From: Caldilineaceae bacterium
GTDB taxonomy: Bacteria > Chloroflexota > Anaerolineae > Caldilineales > Caldilineaceae
Direction: 5' to 3'
Assembly (NCBI GenBank): GCA_020634755.1
Contig: JACKBC010000017.1
Coordinates: 1 to 64,000 of the forward strand
Length of the DNA stretch: 64,000 bases
Part shown: positions 27,264 to 35,949 of the stretch, piece after piece
How positions within the stretch are numbered: the stretch's first letter is position 1
Layout: each line of letters begins with the position of its first letter
The notes under the pieces: generated by a model
Seen by the model: only the letters and a program-made list of their open reading frames with translations
What the model was told of the DNA's origin: nothing
Databases searched by the model: none
Program-made: the position numbers and the translations under genes

Positions 27264-28670
27264 GGTGATTCGAGAATAGTCAAATTGAGTAAAGATAGTG
27301 AATCGGGTTTGCGTTTACGCTTGATGAGGCCAAAGAGTTTGGCGTTATCAGCAAGATAAGTAACGGTGTGATCGGCTTCACCGCGCTGAAAGGCGGTGGT
27401 GCAGAAATAGAGACTACGATAAACCATTTCCAAGGAGAGTTGATTAAAAGGCAAAGCAAGCATATCGGCAACATCGTCAGTCAAATCGACCAAAATGGCA
27501 TACATGAGCCAAGTGGCCCAGAGTTGTAAAGCGACGCCGTTGAGGGAGCCGACCCAGAAATAGGCGAGTCCCAGAAGACGCTTGACGGTTTTGTAGGCAT
27601 CTTCGATACGCCAACGCTGCCAGTAGAGAGCGACAACATAGAGCGGAGGCAAGCGTTCGGGATCAAGTTCGCTCGTCAAATAGCGATACCATGTGCCCTG
27701 GTATTGCACCTCGATCAGCCGGATAGGCAATTGCTCTCGACCCAAAAGCACGATGGTATCGTGAAGATGGGCACGCTTTTGGAGCACTTGTTGCACTTGA
27801 TAGGCTGCGTTGGACTTACAACGAGTGATGAAGGTCACCTGTTGCGCCATCAACTGGGCATAGACTTTGTAGTTGGTGAACCCCAGGTCGAGAAGCAGGA
27901 GTGTCTTGGCAGGCAAAACCGCCAGAATCTCATCCCAGAAACGCTGGTCGTGTGCTTGGTCATCCTCGGTGTACCAGAGATGAACCGGTAGCCGGGAGGT
28001 AACATCCAGCAGACCCATCATGCGTCCTGCAAGCGGATGGTCAGGCCGATCGCGCAGCAGGCCAACCCGACGGACCAATGCGTCCAGCGTTGATCCGTCG
28101 ACGGCCAACACTTGGTCATAGTGCTGTAAAGCCCAGTCAATCTCCTGGGGCAACGGACGGCTGCGCGCTTGCCACTTGCTCTGCATAATCGGCAAAACAT
28201 CGTGCAACACACGCTGGAACAACTCGGCTGGAAAGGTCCGCAGCCGTTCGGACATGGCCTGTTGGCTGACATGAGTCGGGTCAGTCCAAAGCAGCCCTTC
28301 CGTCTGCAGCACACGCAACGTTTCGCTGACCGATGCCAGTTGCCGCCAGACTAAGCTGATCACCACAGCAACCATCACGGGTAGGGTCAGGGTGCGCTCA
28401 CGCAACCCCAATTCTTGGTAGTACGCTACCTGCCTCAGCGTTGCAGGGTGAATGACCTCCTGAATCCGCTGGGCAGTCTGCTCATCTGGCGCCAACGTGG
28501 GCTGTTTCTGCCCTCGAGCCACCTGATTCGAGCGTGTATGCCGCACTGAACTTGCTTTTTTCTTTGCCATGCTTCTAGCCTACTCGTTGGCTGGCTCTAT
28601 GGCAATTTCTGGCCCTCTTTATCGGCCATTTCAACATTTGACATTCGTCATCAATCCTTATCTTGTGACG
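27251..28670 (-). mobile_element. IS4-family insertion sequence, about 1.42 kb
   Basis: Imperfect terminal inverted repeats are visible: cgtcacaagttaagg at 27251 and the complement of cgtcacaagataagg ending at 28670. One transposase fills the element. No clear target duplication is seen in the immediate flanks, which fits a deletion next to the insertion. Confidence 0.75.
27260..28570 (-). CDS. IS4-family transposase
   Basis: The 436-residue DDE transposase appears intact. First Asp is in VLAVDGSTLDAL, the second in LLLLDLGFTNYKVYAQL, and the catalytic Glu lies in the IS4 signature Y-x2-R-x3-E-x6-K, seen exactly as YWQRWRIEDAYKTVK. The TAA stop at 27262-27260 falls inside the terminal repeat of the element. 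No frameshift or truncation is seen, so the element could be active. Confidence 0.93.
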   Translation of the reverse strand: MAKKKASSVRHTRSNQVARGQKQPTLAPDEQTAQRIQEVIHPATLRQVAYYQELGLRERTLTLPVMVAVVISLVWRQLASVSETLRVLQTEGLLWTDPTHVSQQAMSERLRTFPAELFQRVLHDVLPIMQSKWQARSRPLPQEIDWALQHYDQVLAVDGSTLDALVRRVGLLRDRPDHPLAGRMMGLLDVTSRLPVHLWYTEDDQAHDQRFWDEILAVLPAKTLLLLDLGFTNYKVYAQLMAQQVTFITRCKSNAAYQVQQVLQKRAHLHDTIVLLGREQLPIRLIEVQYQGTWYRYLTSELDPERLPPLYVVALYWQRWRIEDAYKTVKRLLGLAYFWVGSLNGVALQLWATWLMYAILVDLTDDVADMLALPFNQLSLEMVYRSLYFCTTAFQRGEADHTVTYLADNAKLFGLIKRKRKPDSLSLLNLTILESP

Positions 28671-29068
28671 AATGGAGTTAGTCCTGAATTTACAATGTGA
28701 ATGGGAAGCAAAATTGGCGTCTAAACTATGTAAAGTTATGCACTACACAGTGCTGTTCAGGAGAAGTTCGACTTCTGAGAGAAGTCGAACTTCTGGGGCA
28801 ACTGCGTAACTCCGCCTATGATGGAAACGATTTGGTGATGCGCGATGATTTTGGATGGCGGAGAGAGAAGGAAATGACAATGAATATTTGAAAGCGACAT
28901 CATAGCGCTCAGAAAATCATAAAAATCAAAGTACGGACAAGGCATTTCACACATCTATGGCGTCGCCCTGCATAGTAACAAGAGTGGCCTCTGGATGTCA
29001 ACCAGTGGTATTATTGATATCGCCCCACAACGCTCAATTGAAATCACCATAGCACAAGGAGATATCCC
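28571..29068. other. IS right end and intergenic region upstream of the sugar isomerase gene
   Basis: About 500 bases without a gene: the right terminus of the IS (to 28670), a 74-bp hairpin element (28736-28809), then a plain leader with SD AAGGAGA before the isomerase ATG. Confidence 0.5.
28736..28809 (+). mobile_element. 74-bp MITE-like element with TTAyGCA ends and a perfect internal hairpin (copy 3)
   Basis: It starts ttatgcac and ends actgcgtaa. The interior has perfect 15-bp arms agaagttcgacttct (28762-28776 paired with 28780-28794) around a GAG loop. The same arm sequence occurs at 18762-18790. Confidence 0.6.
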
Positions 29069-29977
29069 ATGAAATTTGGCGCATCTGTTTGGCCCTTTCA
29101 CCGCAACCCGCCCTATGACGACGGCCTCAAGCGCATTGCTGGCCTGGGCCTCAATGCCGTCGAGCTGATTGCCTGGGACCGCGACACGCTGGACAGCTAC
29201 TATACGCCCGCTACAATTAGACATCTGCGCACGCTGATGGGCGACCTGGGGTTGGAGCTGTCCGAGTTTGTCTCCACGCCGCGCGGCATGGCGCATCCCG
29301 ATGCCAAGGTGCGCGATGGGGCGGTTGAACACTTTAAGCGGCTGGTGGAAGTGGCGCTGGAGTTGGGCACGGACATTGTGAACGGCGTGGCGCCCTATCC
29401 GTTCGAGATTCCCTTCCCGCGCATGATGGAGAAGCACATCCACCAAGAGTGGACCGTGGATCTGGATCCGGCGCTGGATTGGGAGCGCAACTGGCAGGAT
29501 TTTGTGGATGTGGTGCGCCGCTGCTGCGATGTGTGCGAGGAGCACAATGTGCGCTTTGCGCTGGAGTCGCATCCGTACCGTTGGATGCGCAACGCAGCCT
29601 CTATGTCGCGGCTGATCGACCACGTGGGTTCACCGGCGCTGGGCATGAACTTTGACCCCAGCCACCTCTTCCCCATGGGCGAAATGCCGCAGGTCGTGAT
29701 TTATGAGCTGGGCGCGCGCATCTTCCACAACCACTTTTCCGACAACGACGGCACCAGCAACGCGCACTGGCGCACCGGTAAAGGCAAGATCGACTGGCGC
29801 GCCGTGCTGCAAGCGCTGCAAGCCGTGGGCTACGACGGCGTGATTTCGATTGAGTTGGAAGATGTACCCGGCTCCGGCATGCGCACCGATTCGACACCTA
29901 CGCTGGATCGCGAGACGGCACTATCGCGCGATTATCTGGTAACCCTTTGCCAAGAATTAGCCATTTCAGTGACGTGA
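29069..29977 (+). CDS. Sugar phosphate isomerase/epimerase (xylose isomerase-like TIM barrel)
   Basis: The 302-residue product belongs to the AP endonuclease family 2/TIM-barrel group (IolE/IolH-like). Visible features are the N-terminal KFGASVWPFHRNPPYDDGLKRIAGLGLNAVEL and the metal-ligand region VRFALESHPYRWM (Glu), MNFDPSHLF (Asp, His), IFHNHFSDNDG (His) and VISIELEDVPG (Glu). Such enzymes isomerise or epimerise ketoses or inositol intermediates. The strong SD AAGGAG fixes the start. It is convergent with the sugar ABC permeases, suggesting a shared sugar pathway. Confidence 0.88.
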   Translation: MKFGASVWPFHRNPPYDDGLKRIAGLGLNAVELIAWDRDTLDSYYTPATIRHLRTLMGDLGLELSEFVSTPRGMAHPDAKVRDGAVEHFKRLVEVALELGTDIVNGVAPYPFEIPFPRMMEKHIHQEWTVDLDPALDWERNWQDFVDVVRRCCDVCEEHNVRFALESHPYRWMRNAASMSRLIDHVGSPALGMNFDPSHLFPMGEMPQVVIYELGARIFHNHFSDNDGTSNAHWRTGKGKIDWRAVLQALQAVGYDGVISIELEDVPGSGMRTDSTPTLDRETALSRDYLVTLCQELAISVT

Positions 29978-30007
29978 GGACACGGTGATGGGTGAGGGCG
30001 AGATTTC

Positions 30008-30844
30008 CTAGCCCTTCACTGCCCCCGCGGTCAGGCCGGTTACAATGTGGCGTTCGGCAAAGAAGTAGAAAATAATGGTGGGGATCAGCGTCAGGCTGAC
30101 AAAAGCCAGTATGCGCGCCCAATCAGTTCCCCATTGGCCCTGAAAACGCATAATACCCAGGGGCAACGTCCAGAGCGGTTCCCGATTGAGCACAAGAAGC
30201 GGGAGAAAGAAAGCATTCCAACTGCCGACCATGGCTAGCACAAATACAGCCGCCAGCGCGGGACGCATTAGGGGAATGGCCACGTGCCGGAACATCCCAA
30301 ATGTTGTGCAGCCGTCAATATAAGCGGCGTCCTCAATTTCTTGGGGCAGCGCCAGGAAAAAGCCGCGCAAAATCAGAATGGTGCCGGGCAGCCCAAAGGC
30401 AATTTGCGGCAAGATGATGCCCCAGTGACTGTCAAGCAGCCCCATTTGACGCAACGAAATATAGAGCGGCAGAATGGCCACCGCCAGCGGAAAAAGCAGA
30501 CCGAGCGTGAAAAAGTTGAAGCACAACTCGCGGCCAGGAAAGTTGATGCGCGCAAAGATGAAGGCCGGCATGCTGCCCAAGAGCACGACGCCAGTGGCGG
30601 TTATGAGCATGATAAAGAGGCTATTGCGCATCTGCACCCAAAAGCTGCTGCTCTGCAGAATGCCGTCGTAATTCTCCCAGTGCAGATGATCGGCCGGCCA
30701 GCGAATGGGGTTGCTGAGCAGATCCCCCGTGGTTTTTAGTCCGCCAAAGACGGTCATCACCAGGGGAATCAGCACCACCAGCGCGATGAGAATGGCAATC
30801 ACATAGCGCAACAGCATTGAAATCGAAAAGCGTTGGGCGGTCAT
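30008..30844 (-). CDS. Carbohydrate ABC transporter permease (MalG type)
   Basis: About 278 residues from the ATG at 30844, with GGAG eight bases upstream. A TTG further upstream is possible but would overlap the previous gene. Six helices are predicted. The EAA loop that docks the ATPase is EIEDAAYIDGCTTFGMFRHVAIPLMRPAL. It is last in the LacI-SBP-MalF-MalG set. No ATPase gene is present in the operon, so a shared MsmK/MalK-like ATPase elsewhere must energise it. Confidence 0.92.
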   Translation of the reverse strand: MTAQRFSISMLLRYVIAILIALVVLIPLVMTVFGGLKTTGDLLSNPIRWPADHLHWENYDGILQSSSFWVQMRNSLFIMLITATGVVLLGSMPAFIFARINFPGRELCFNFFTLGLLFPLAVAILPLYISLRQMGLLDSHWGIILPQIAFGLPGTILILRGFFLALPQEIEDAAYIDGCTTFGMFRHVAIPLMRPALAAVFVLAMVGSWNAFFLPLLVLNREPLWTLPLGIMRFQGQWGTDWARILAFVSLTLIPTIIFYFFAERHIVTGLTAGAVKG

Positions 30845-30861
30845 TAAGTGTTCTCCAAATC

Positions 30862-31806
30862 TCAATCACCAAAATCTTGCCGCATTACCCGGCGCTGGTA
30901 AATGAGTGAAAAGCTAAAGCAGATCACGAACATGATCACGGCGATGCTGCTGCCGTAGCCAAGTTGGGTGCGCAAAAAGCCAAATTGGTACATATAGGTC
31001 GCCATGGTGTTGCTGGCGTTGGCCGGGCCGCCCTGGGTCATCACCCAAACCAGATCAAAGAGCTGGATCGAGCCCAACACGGCCAGATAAATGGTCAACC
31101 GAATCGTCGGTCCCAACAGCGGCAAAACGATCTGACGGATTACCTGCCAGCCCGACGCGCCATCGATTTGGGCCGCCTCTTCAATCTCTGCCGGGATATT
31201 TTGCAGGCCCGCCACATACAGAATCATGTGGTAGCCAAAATACTTCCAATTGATGACCACAAAGATGCAGATCAGCACCAACAGATTGGGCGTACCCAAC
31301 CACGAAGGCGGTTCCCAGGTCGGAAACAAGAGGCTCAACACCCAATTAAGCAGGCCGCCGCGCGGATGATAAATAAAAGACCAAATCAATCCGGTCACCA
31401 CTTCGGAGAGGACAAAGGGCAAAAAGTAGACCATGCGAAAGAAGGTGCGCCCGCGCAAACGGCGGCCCACCAAAATGGCGCAAAAGAGCGCCAGCGGCAA
31501 CTGCGTCACCAGCGAGAGAAGAATGAAGACCAGATTGTGCCAGACGGCTTTATGGAAAATGTCATCGCCCAATATGCGGACATAGTTGTCCAGCCCCACA
31601 AAATTGGTCATCGGGCCCAGCCCATTCCATTTATAAAAACCGTTGTGCGCCGCTTGAAAAACGGGATAAATCACCAGCAGCGAATAAAGAATGGCCGCCG
31701 GCAGCAAAAAGAGCACAATCGTCACCGCCTGTTCACGACGCACGCGCGCTTGGGTTGTGCGTCGGGCGCCGGCCAAGCGTGAAATTGAGGTAGAAACAGA
31801 TTGCAT
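30862..31806 (-). CDS. Carbohydrate ABC transporter permease (MalF type)
   Basis: The 314-residue product has six main helices and the EAA loop EIEEAAQIDGASGWQVIRQIVLPLLGPTI. It forms the heterodimeric channel with the MalG-type protein encoded 17 bases downstream. It lies 139 bases downstream of the solute-binding protein gene, separated by a long stem-loop, consistent with lower expression of the permeases than of the binding protein. Confidence 0.92.
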   Translation of the reverse strand: MQSVSTSISRLAGARRTTQARVRREQAVTIVLFLLPAAILYSLLVIYPVFQAAHNGFYKWNGLGPMTNFVGLDNYVRILGDDIFHKAVWHNLVFILLSLVTQLPLALFCAILVGRRLRGRTFFRMVYFLPFVLSEVVTGLIWSFIYHPRGGLLNWVLSLLFPTWEPPSWLGTPNLLVLICIFVVINWKYFGYHMILYVAGLQNIPAEIEEAAQIDGASGWQVIRQIVLPLLGPTIRLTIYLAVLGSIQLFDLVWVMTQGGPANASNTMATYMYQFGFLRTQLGYGSSIAVIMFVICFSFSLIYQRRVMRQDFGD

Positions 31807-31830
31807 GATAATGAACCCAAGTTATTGCTG

Positions 31831-31883
31831 TATTGCTTATTGCTGTATTGTTTTCTACTACAGCAATACAGCAATAAGCAATA
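31831..31883 (-). terminator. Perfect 20-bp stem-loop between binding-protein and permease genes
   Basis: The arms tattgcttattgctgtattg (31831-31850) and 31864-31883 are exactly complementary with a 13-base loop. It is AT-rich with no T-tail beyond the loop. Its position after the binding-protein gene fits an mRNA-stabilising or partial-termination structure. Confidence 0.6.
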
Positions 31884-31945
31884 TGAGATATAGTCGCTCA
31901 GTCACTCTCGACCACACCTCTGCGAGACTGCGTGGCGAACGACTT

Positions 31946-33271
31946 CTATTGCGATAGCTCCGTTTGGGCCACGTCTTCGATGGCGTCGGCCACCTCTTGG
32001 GCATTTTTGGTGCCCGCAAAGAGTTCCTGCACAAAGTCATTGACGGCCAAACCAACCGCCGGCGGCAGATATTGGTCGAGATAGAGCTGTAAATATTCGG
32101 CCTCGCTAAAGTGTTGGAGCACCACCTGCATAACCGGCTCTTTCACCGACGATTCAACCCCTTTGACCACCGGCAATACGGCCAAACCCGCTTCGGCCAT
32201 GGCGGCCTGATGCTCTTTACTGGTCAGGAACTTTACAAAATCGATGGTCTCCGGCGGGGCGTTGATGCCAATGGCAAAACCATCACCACCACCAAAAGCA
32301 TCCGTTGCCTGCCCGGCGCCGCCATCCACCATGGGGAAGGGAAACCAGCCGGTATGCTCAATATAGTTGTCCAGATTATCTTCGGCCACAGTGGAGTTGG
32401 CGCCAAAGGCCCACTGCCCCATTAGCTCCATGGCCGCTTCTTCCTTGGCCATGACCACTTGCTGATCACCATAGCTTTGCTCCAGATAACCAGCCTGGAA
32501 GGGTTCCATATCAATCAATTGCTGCAATTGTTCACCGGCGTTGACAAAAGCCGGATCAGAGAAAGAACCAGTTCGATCCTGGGCCGCCGCAAAACCGGCT
32601 TGTCCAGCATCGCGCACGGCCAAATAGCTCCACCAGAAATGTCCGGTCCACTTATCTTTTTCGCCCAGCGCAATGGGCGTAATGCCGGCGTCTTTAAGCT
32701 GCTTCACTGCGGTCAAAAAGTCGCTCCATGTTTGGGGGATTTCGGCAATGCCGGCCTGTTCAAAGAGCGCCTTGTTATACCAGATGCCCACCATGCCAAA
32801 GCGCCACGGCACGCCATACACTTTGCCGTTGTGGCGATAGACCGCCATGGGACCGGGCAGGAACGAATCGCCCCACTCATCTTGCGCCAGCACGTCGGTC
32901 AAATCCTGCACCAAACCGGCATCGGCATATTGCCACAGCACGCCGCCGCCCCACGTCTGGAAAAGATCCGGCGGGTCGCCAGCCTGCATGTTGGTGGCCA
33001 ATTTATCCTTGTACGGATCGCCGGTGATGATGGTGATTTCGACCTCAACATTCGGATGTTCCGCCATGTACTCATCCGCCAGCACTTGCCAATTGGTTCC
33101 TTCGGGGCCATCCGCCGCCCAAATGTGCCACCAGCGAATCTTTACTTTTTCGCCGCTGTTCGCCGCCACGCTGCCCTGCTCCGACGGCGCATTGCCCGGT
33201 ACGGCACAGGCGGAGAGCAGCAAGCTCGTGAGTATAGCGACGACCAATCCGATCTTGCGTAACTTCTGCAT
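31946..33271 (-). CDS. Extracellular sugar-binding lipoprotein (family 1 solute-binding protein)
   Basis: The 441-residue product has a lipoprotein signal LLLSACAVPGN (Cys about residue 22). The mature part matches family 1 binding proteins: WWHIWAADGPEGTNW near the start, PPDLFQTWGGGVLWQYADAG, and GVPWRFGMVGIWYNKALFEQAGI. It captures a sugar outside the membrane for the MalF/MalG-type permeases encoded downstream. The strong SD GAGGAGG sits before the ATG. It is 52 bases downstream of the lacI-type gene. The actual sugar is unknown. Confidence 0.92.
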   Translation of the reverse strand: MQKLRKIGLVVAILTSLLLSACAVPGNAPSEQGSVAANSGEKVKIRWWHIWAADGPEGTNWQVLADEYMAEHPNVEVEITIITGDPYKDKLATNMQAGDPPDLFQTWGGGVLWQYADAGLVQDLTDVLAQDEWGDSFLPGPMAVYRHNGKVYGVPWRFGMVGIWYNKALFEQAGIAEIPQTWSDFLTAVKQLKDAGITPIALGEKDKWTGHFWWSYLAVRDAGQAGFAAAQDRTGSFSDPAFVNAGEQLQQLIDMEPFQAGYLEQSYGDQQVVMAKEEAAMELMGQWAFGANSTVAEDNLDNYIEHTGWFPFPMVDGGAGQATDAFGGGDGFAIGINAPPETIDFVKFLTSKEHQAAMAEAGLAVLPVVKGVESSVKEPVMQVVLQHFSEAEYLQLYLDQYLPPAVGLAVNDFVQELFAGTKNAQEVADAIEDVAQTELSQ

Positions 33272-33323
33272 ATGGTTTCCTCCTCGAAATTATGGATCTA
33301 CACAATGGACAAAAATGGAACAA

Positions 33324-34343
33324 TCAACCGATTGTTGCGACCGGCTGACAGGATTCCCGAACAATCAACTGGGTGGGCAATTCATACAGGCGGTTCTCGA
33401 CAGATTGACCGGCAATTATCTGGATCAGCAATTCCGCGGCACGGCTGCCTAACCCCACAATCGACTGATCAACGGTGGTCAACGGGGGGGAGCTGTAACG
33501 GCTTTCCCGTGTGTTATCAAAACCGATCACCGAACATTGCTGCGGTACGCTAATGCCCAGTTCGCGGGCCACCTCCAACACGGCAAAGGCCGATTCGTCA
33601 TTGCCGGCCAGGATCGCCGTGGGCGGTTCGGCCAGACTAAACAGCTGACGGGCCGCATCCAGCGCTATGTGATAGGAGTAGTCACCGTCCACGTAGAGTT
33701 CAGGCGCCACGGGTAAACCAGCTGCATGATGGGCGGCTTCATACCCCTGACGACGTTGGCGAGCGCTCAACAGCCGGGACGTGCCGCCGACTAGGCCGAT
33801 GCGCCGGTGACCCAGCCCAATCAAGTATTGCACGGCCTCCTGCGCACCGGCGAAATTGGTGGCCAATACAGAAGGATAGTCCCCTTCTGCACATGGCTCG
33901 ATCGTCACCAGGGGAAAGTTGGTCGGCAAACTGAGCATGGTTGGCGTCACCACGATGACGCCATCGATAATGCTCCCGTTCAGTTGATTGACCACCTTGC
34001 GTTCCCACGTGGGATCGCCGCTGTGGTTGGCGCGGTTGCTGGTGTAAACCATGAGATCATACCCCTGCGTCTGCACGACTTGATCGATACCGCGCACGAC
34101 CTCCATATTAAAAGCTAACCCCAGATTGAAGATGATGACCCCAATGACATTGGTGGCGCCCCGCATGCTCCTGGCGGCCAAACTTGATGAATACCCCAAT
34201 TCATCAATGACTTTTTGGACGCGCGCTACCGTGCCCGATGAAACGCCGTATCTTTCGTTTAATACGCGCGACACAGTTGAAACAGAGACGCCGGCTTCGC
34301 GCGCCACATCTTGAATACGAACCGTTGTAAGTTGTTTTTTCAT
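33324..34343 (-). CDS. LacI-family transcriptional repressor of the sugar importer
   Basis: 339 residues from the ATG at 34343 (MKKQLTTVRIQDVAREAG). A longer frame upstream would run through the promoter and operator. The N-terminal HTH plus hinge reads VRIQDVAREAGVSVSTVSRVLNERYGVSSGT. The sugar-binding core includes NVIGVIIFNLG and VIGFDNTRESRYSSPPLTTVDQ. It heads the SBP-MalF-MalG operon. A 24-bp palindrome just downstream of the predicted -10 is a convincing autoregulatory operator, so sugar binding should derepress the whole operon. Confidence 0.93.
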   Translation of the reverse strand: MKKQLTTVRIQDVAREAGVSVSTVSRVLNERYGVSSGTVARVQKVIDELGYSSSLAARSMRGATNVIGVIIFNLGLAFNMEVVRGIDQVVQTQGYDLMVYTSNRANHSGDPTWERKVVNQLNGSIIDGVIVVTPTMLSLPTNFPLVTIEPCAEGDYPSVLATNFAGAQEAVQYLIGLGHRRIGLVGGTSRLLSARQRRQGYEAAHHAAGLPVAPELYVDGDYSYHIALDAARQLFSLAEPPTAILAGNDESAFAVLEVARELGISVPQQCSVIGFDNTRESRYSSPPLTTVDQSIVGLGSRAAELLIQIIAGQSVENRLYELPTQLIVRESCQPVATIG

Positions 34344-34361
34344 GTGAGAATAAATCAGATT

Positions 34362-34417
34362 GGAAACGTTATCGATAACGTTTCCGAGAGTGTACTCAAT
34401 CTGCGCTGGATTGTCAA
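34362..34417 (-). promoter_or_regulatory. Promoter and LacI-type operator of the sugar-import operon
   Basis: On the minus strand, TTGACA (34417-34412), a 17-base spacer and TACACT (34394-34389) form a near-consensus promoter. A perfect 24-bp palindrome at 34362-34385 follows, made of GGAAACGTTATC and its complement, with the AACGTT half-sites usual for LacI-family operators. The operator covers the predicted start of transcription. Confidence 0.8.
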
Positions 34418-34677
34418 ATGAGCGCAGAGACGGTCTGTCAGCCCGACTCAGGAGCGTTTCACGTTGGGGGCGCCCATTAGCAACCATTAGAAATGGGCGC
34501 CTCGCATTGAAAAATCGCCGCCGCGATTTAGCCTCAGCCGCGGTGGCGGCTTCTCGATTTTAGCTGAGGATTCTATCCTGCCGCCCAATGTGGGCCTCCA
34601 AAGCCAAATGCACCCACCCGACTCGCTAAGCTGGGCTCTCGCAGAGAATTCATATATGATATAATGCCATTCATTCT

Positions 34678-34740
34678 CAGTACACCGCATCATTATCAGT
34701 ACACCGCAACGGTGTTGGCGATAACGGTGTTGGCGATCTA
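34678..34740 (-). repeat. Copy 3 of the ACACCG palindrome, with partial duplications
   Basis: It contains one full palindrome (acaccgcaacggtgt), an extra partial unit cagtacaccgcat before it, and a second gataacggtgttggcgat after it. It therefore looks like a locally duplicated repeat. It lies about 100 bases upstream of the aldo/keto reductase gene. Confidence 0.75.
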
Positions 34741-34842
34741 TGCAGCGGTCTCGCTTAGAGAATCCAGCACGCCCTCCTGCGATTGCGATCAGCTAATTAT
34801 TTGTTCTATCACCCTGCATGTTAAAAAAGGAGAACAAACTTC

Positions 34843-35775
34843 GTGGACTATGTAACTTTTGGCCGGACCGGTTTGAACGTGAGCGTCATGGGGTTGGGCT
34901 GTGGCGGCCCCAGCCGCATTGGACAGAGCGCGGATAAGGGCGACGCCAACTCGATTGCCATTGTGCGCACGGCTTTGGATGCCGGCATCAACTTTTTTGA
35001 TACGGCGGAAGCCTACCGCACCGAAACGCTGGTGGGCCAAGCGCTCCAAGGTGTGGACCGCGACAGCTTTGTCATTTCCACCAAAAAGAGCTATCGCAGC
35101 GAAATCAGCCCGGCGCTGGTGCGGCAGGGGCTGGAAGAGAGCCTCAAACGCTTGCAAATGGATTATGTTGACATTTACAACCTGCACGGCGTGGGCCCGC
35201 AGGATTATCCCATGCTGCGCGATGAAATTTTGCCCACCTTTTTCCAATTGCGCGATGAGGGCAAAATCCGCTTTATCGGTGTCTCGGAGATGTTTAATGA
35301 AGACAAAGAACACCAAATGATGGTCGATTCCTTTCCCGATGACGTGTGGGATGTGGCCATGATTGGCTTTAACATCCTGAACCAGACGGCGCGCACACAG
35401 GTCTTTCCGGGTACGATCAAACAGAACATCGCCGTGCAGATCATGTTTGCCGTGCGCCGCGCGCTGAGCCAGCCCGACAAACTGCGCGAAGCCGTGCAGC
35501 AGCTGGTCGACGCCGGCCAGGTTGATCCGGCTGAGTTTGACGCCGCGGATCCGCTGGGCTTTGTGCTGGCCGAATCCGACGCCACCAGCATTGTGGACGC
35601 GGCCTATCGCTTCTGCCGCTACGAGCCGGGCGTGCATGTGGTGCTCTCTGGCACGGGCAACCCGGCCCATTTGCAGTCCAACATCGATTCGCTCTGCAAA
35701 CCGCCGCTGCCCGACGGCGTTGTGCAAAAGCTGCGCCATCTCTTCCGCAACGCCAGCGCAGTGACCGGACAGTAA
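34843..35775 (+). CDS. Aldo/keto reductase
   Basis: The 310-residue product starts at a GTG with AAAAAAGGAG upstream. It begins VTFGRTGLNVSVMGLGCGG and has the catalytic Asp/Tyr set in ALDAGINFFDTAEAYRTE, then KKSYRSE and LQMDYVDIYNLHGVG. These are the usual AKR signatures of an NAD(P)-dependent (beta/alpha)8 barrel reductase. The C-terminal VHVVLSGTGNPAHLQSNIDSL fits the AKR cofactor region. It is divergent from the LacI sugar operon and may reduce or oxidise the imported sugar; this link is inferred. Confidence 0.9.
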   Translation: MDYVTFGRTGLNVSVMGLGCGGPSRIGQSADKGDANSIAIVRTALDAGINFFDTAEAYRTETLVGQALQGVDRDSFVISTKKSYRSEISPALVRQGLEESLKRLQMDYVDIYNLHGVGPQDYPMLRDEILPTFFQLRDEGKIRFIGVSEMFNEDKEHQMMVDSFPDDVWDVAMIGFNILNQTARTQVFPGTIKQNIAVQIMFAVRRALSQPDKLREAVQQLVDAGQVDPAEFDAADPLGFVLAESDATSIVDAAYRFCRYEPGVHVVLSGTGNPAHLQSNIDSLCKPPLPDGVVQKLRHLFRNASAVTGQ

Positions 35776-35834
35776 GACCGCAATCACATAAGGAATGTGC
35801 ATACGTATTGCAGTCGAGTGAAGGTGGTGAGCGT

Positions 35835-35882
35835 GCGACGCACTGCCCAGCATAACAGCCGCTTTGGCGGGTAGTGCGTCGC
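35835..35882. terminator. Hairpin after the aldo/keto reductase gene
   Basis: gcgacgcact and agtgcgtcgc arms, extended by ccc/ggg with one mismatch, lie 60-107 bases after the stop. The same gtgcgacgcac core recurs at about 41587 and 41637, so it may also be a dispersed repeat. Confidence 0.45.
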
Positions 35883-35949
35883 GCGCGGATCACACAGAGA
35901 AAAATCTGGTACTTTGGTGGCTGGTGATGTTTTTCCCGAAAGGTCTTTT

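Larger units (their letters stand above)
34344..34842. other. Divergent intergenic region between lacI-type gene and aldo/keto reductase gene
   Basis: About 500 bases: the lacI promoter/operator (34362-34417), a GC-rich inverted tract (about 34486-34562: gggcgcc pairs and aaaatcg/cgatttt ends), and a double copy of the ACACCG palindrome (34678-34740). Confidence 0.5.
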
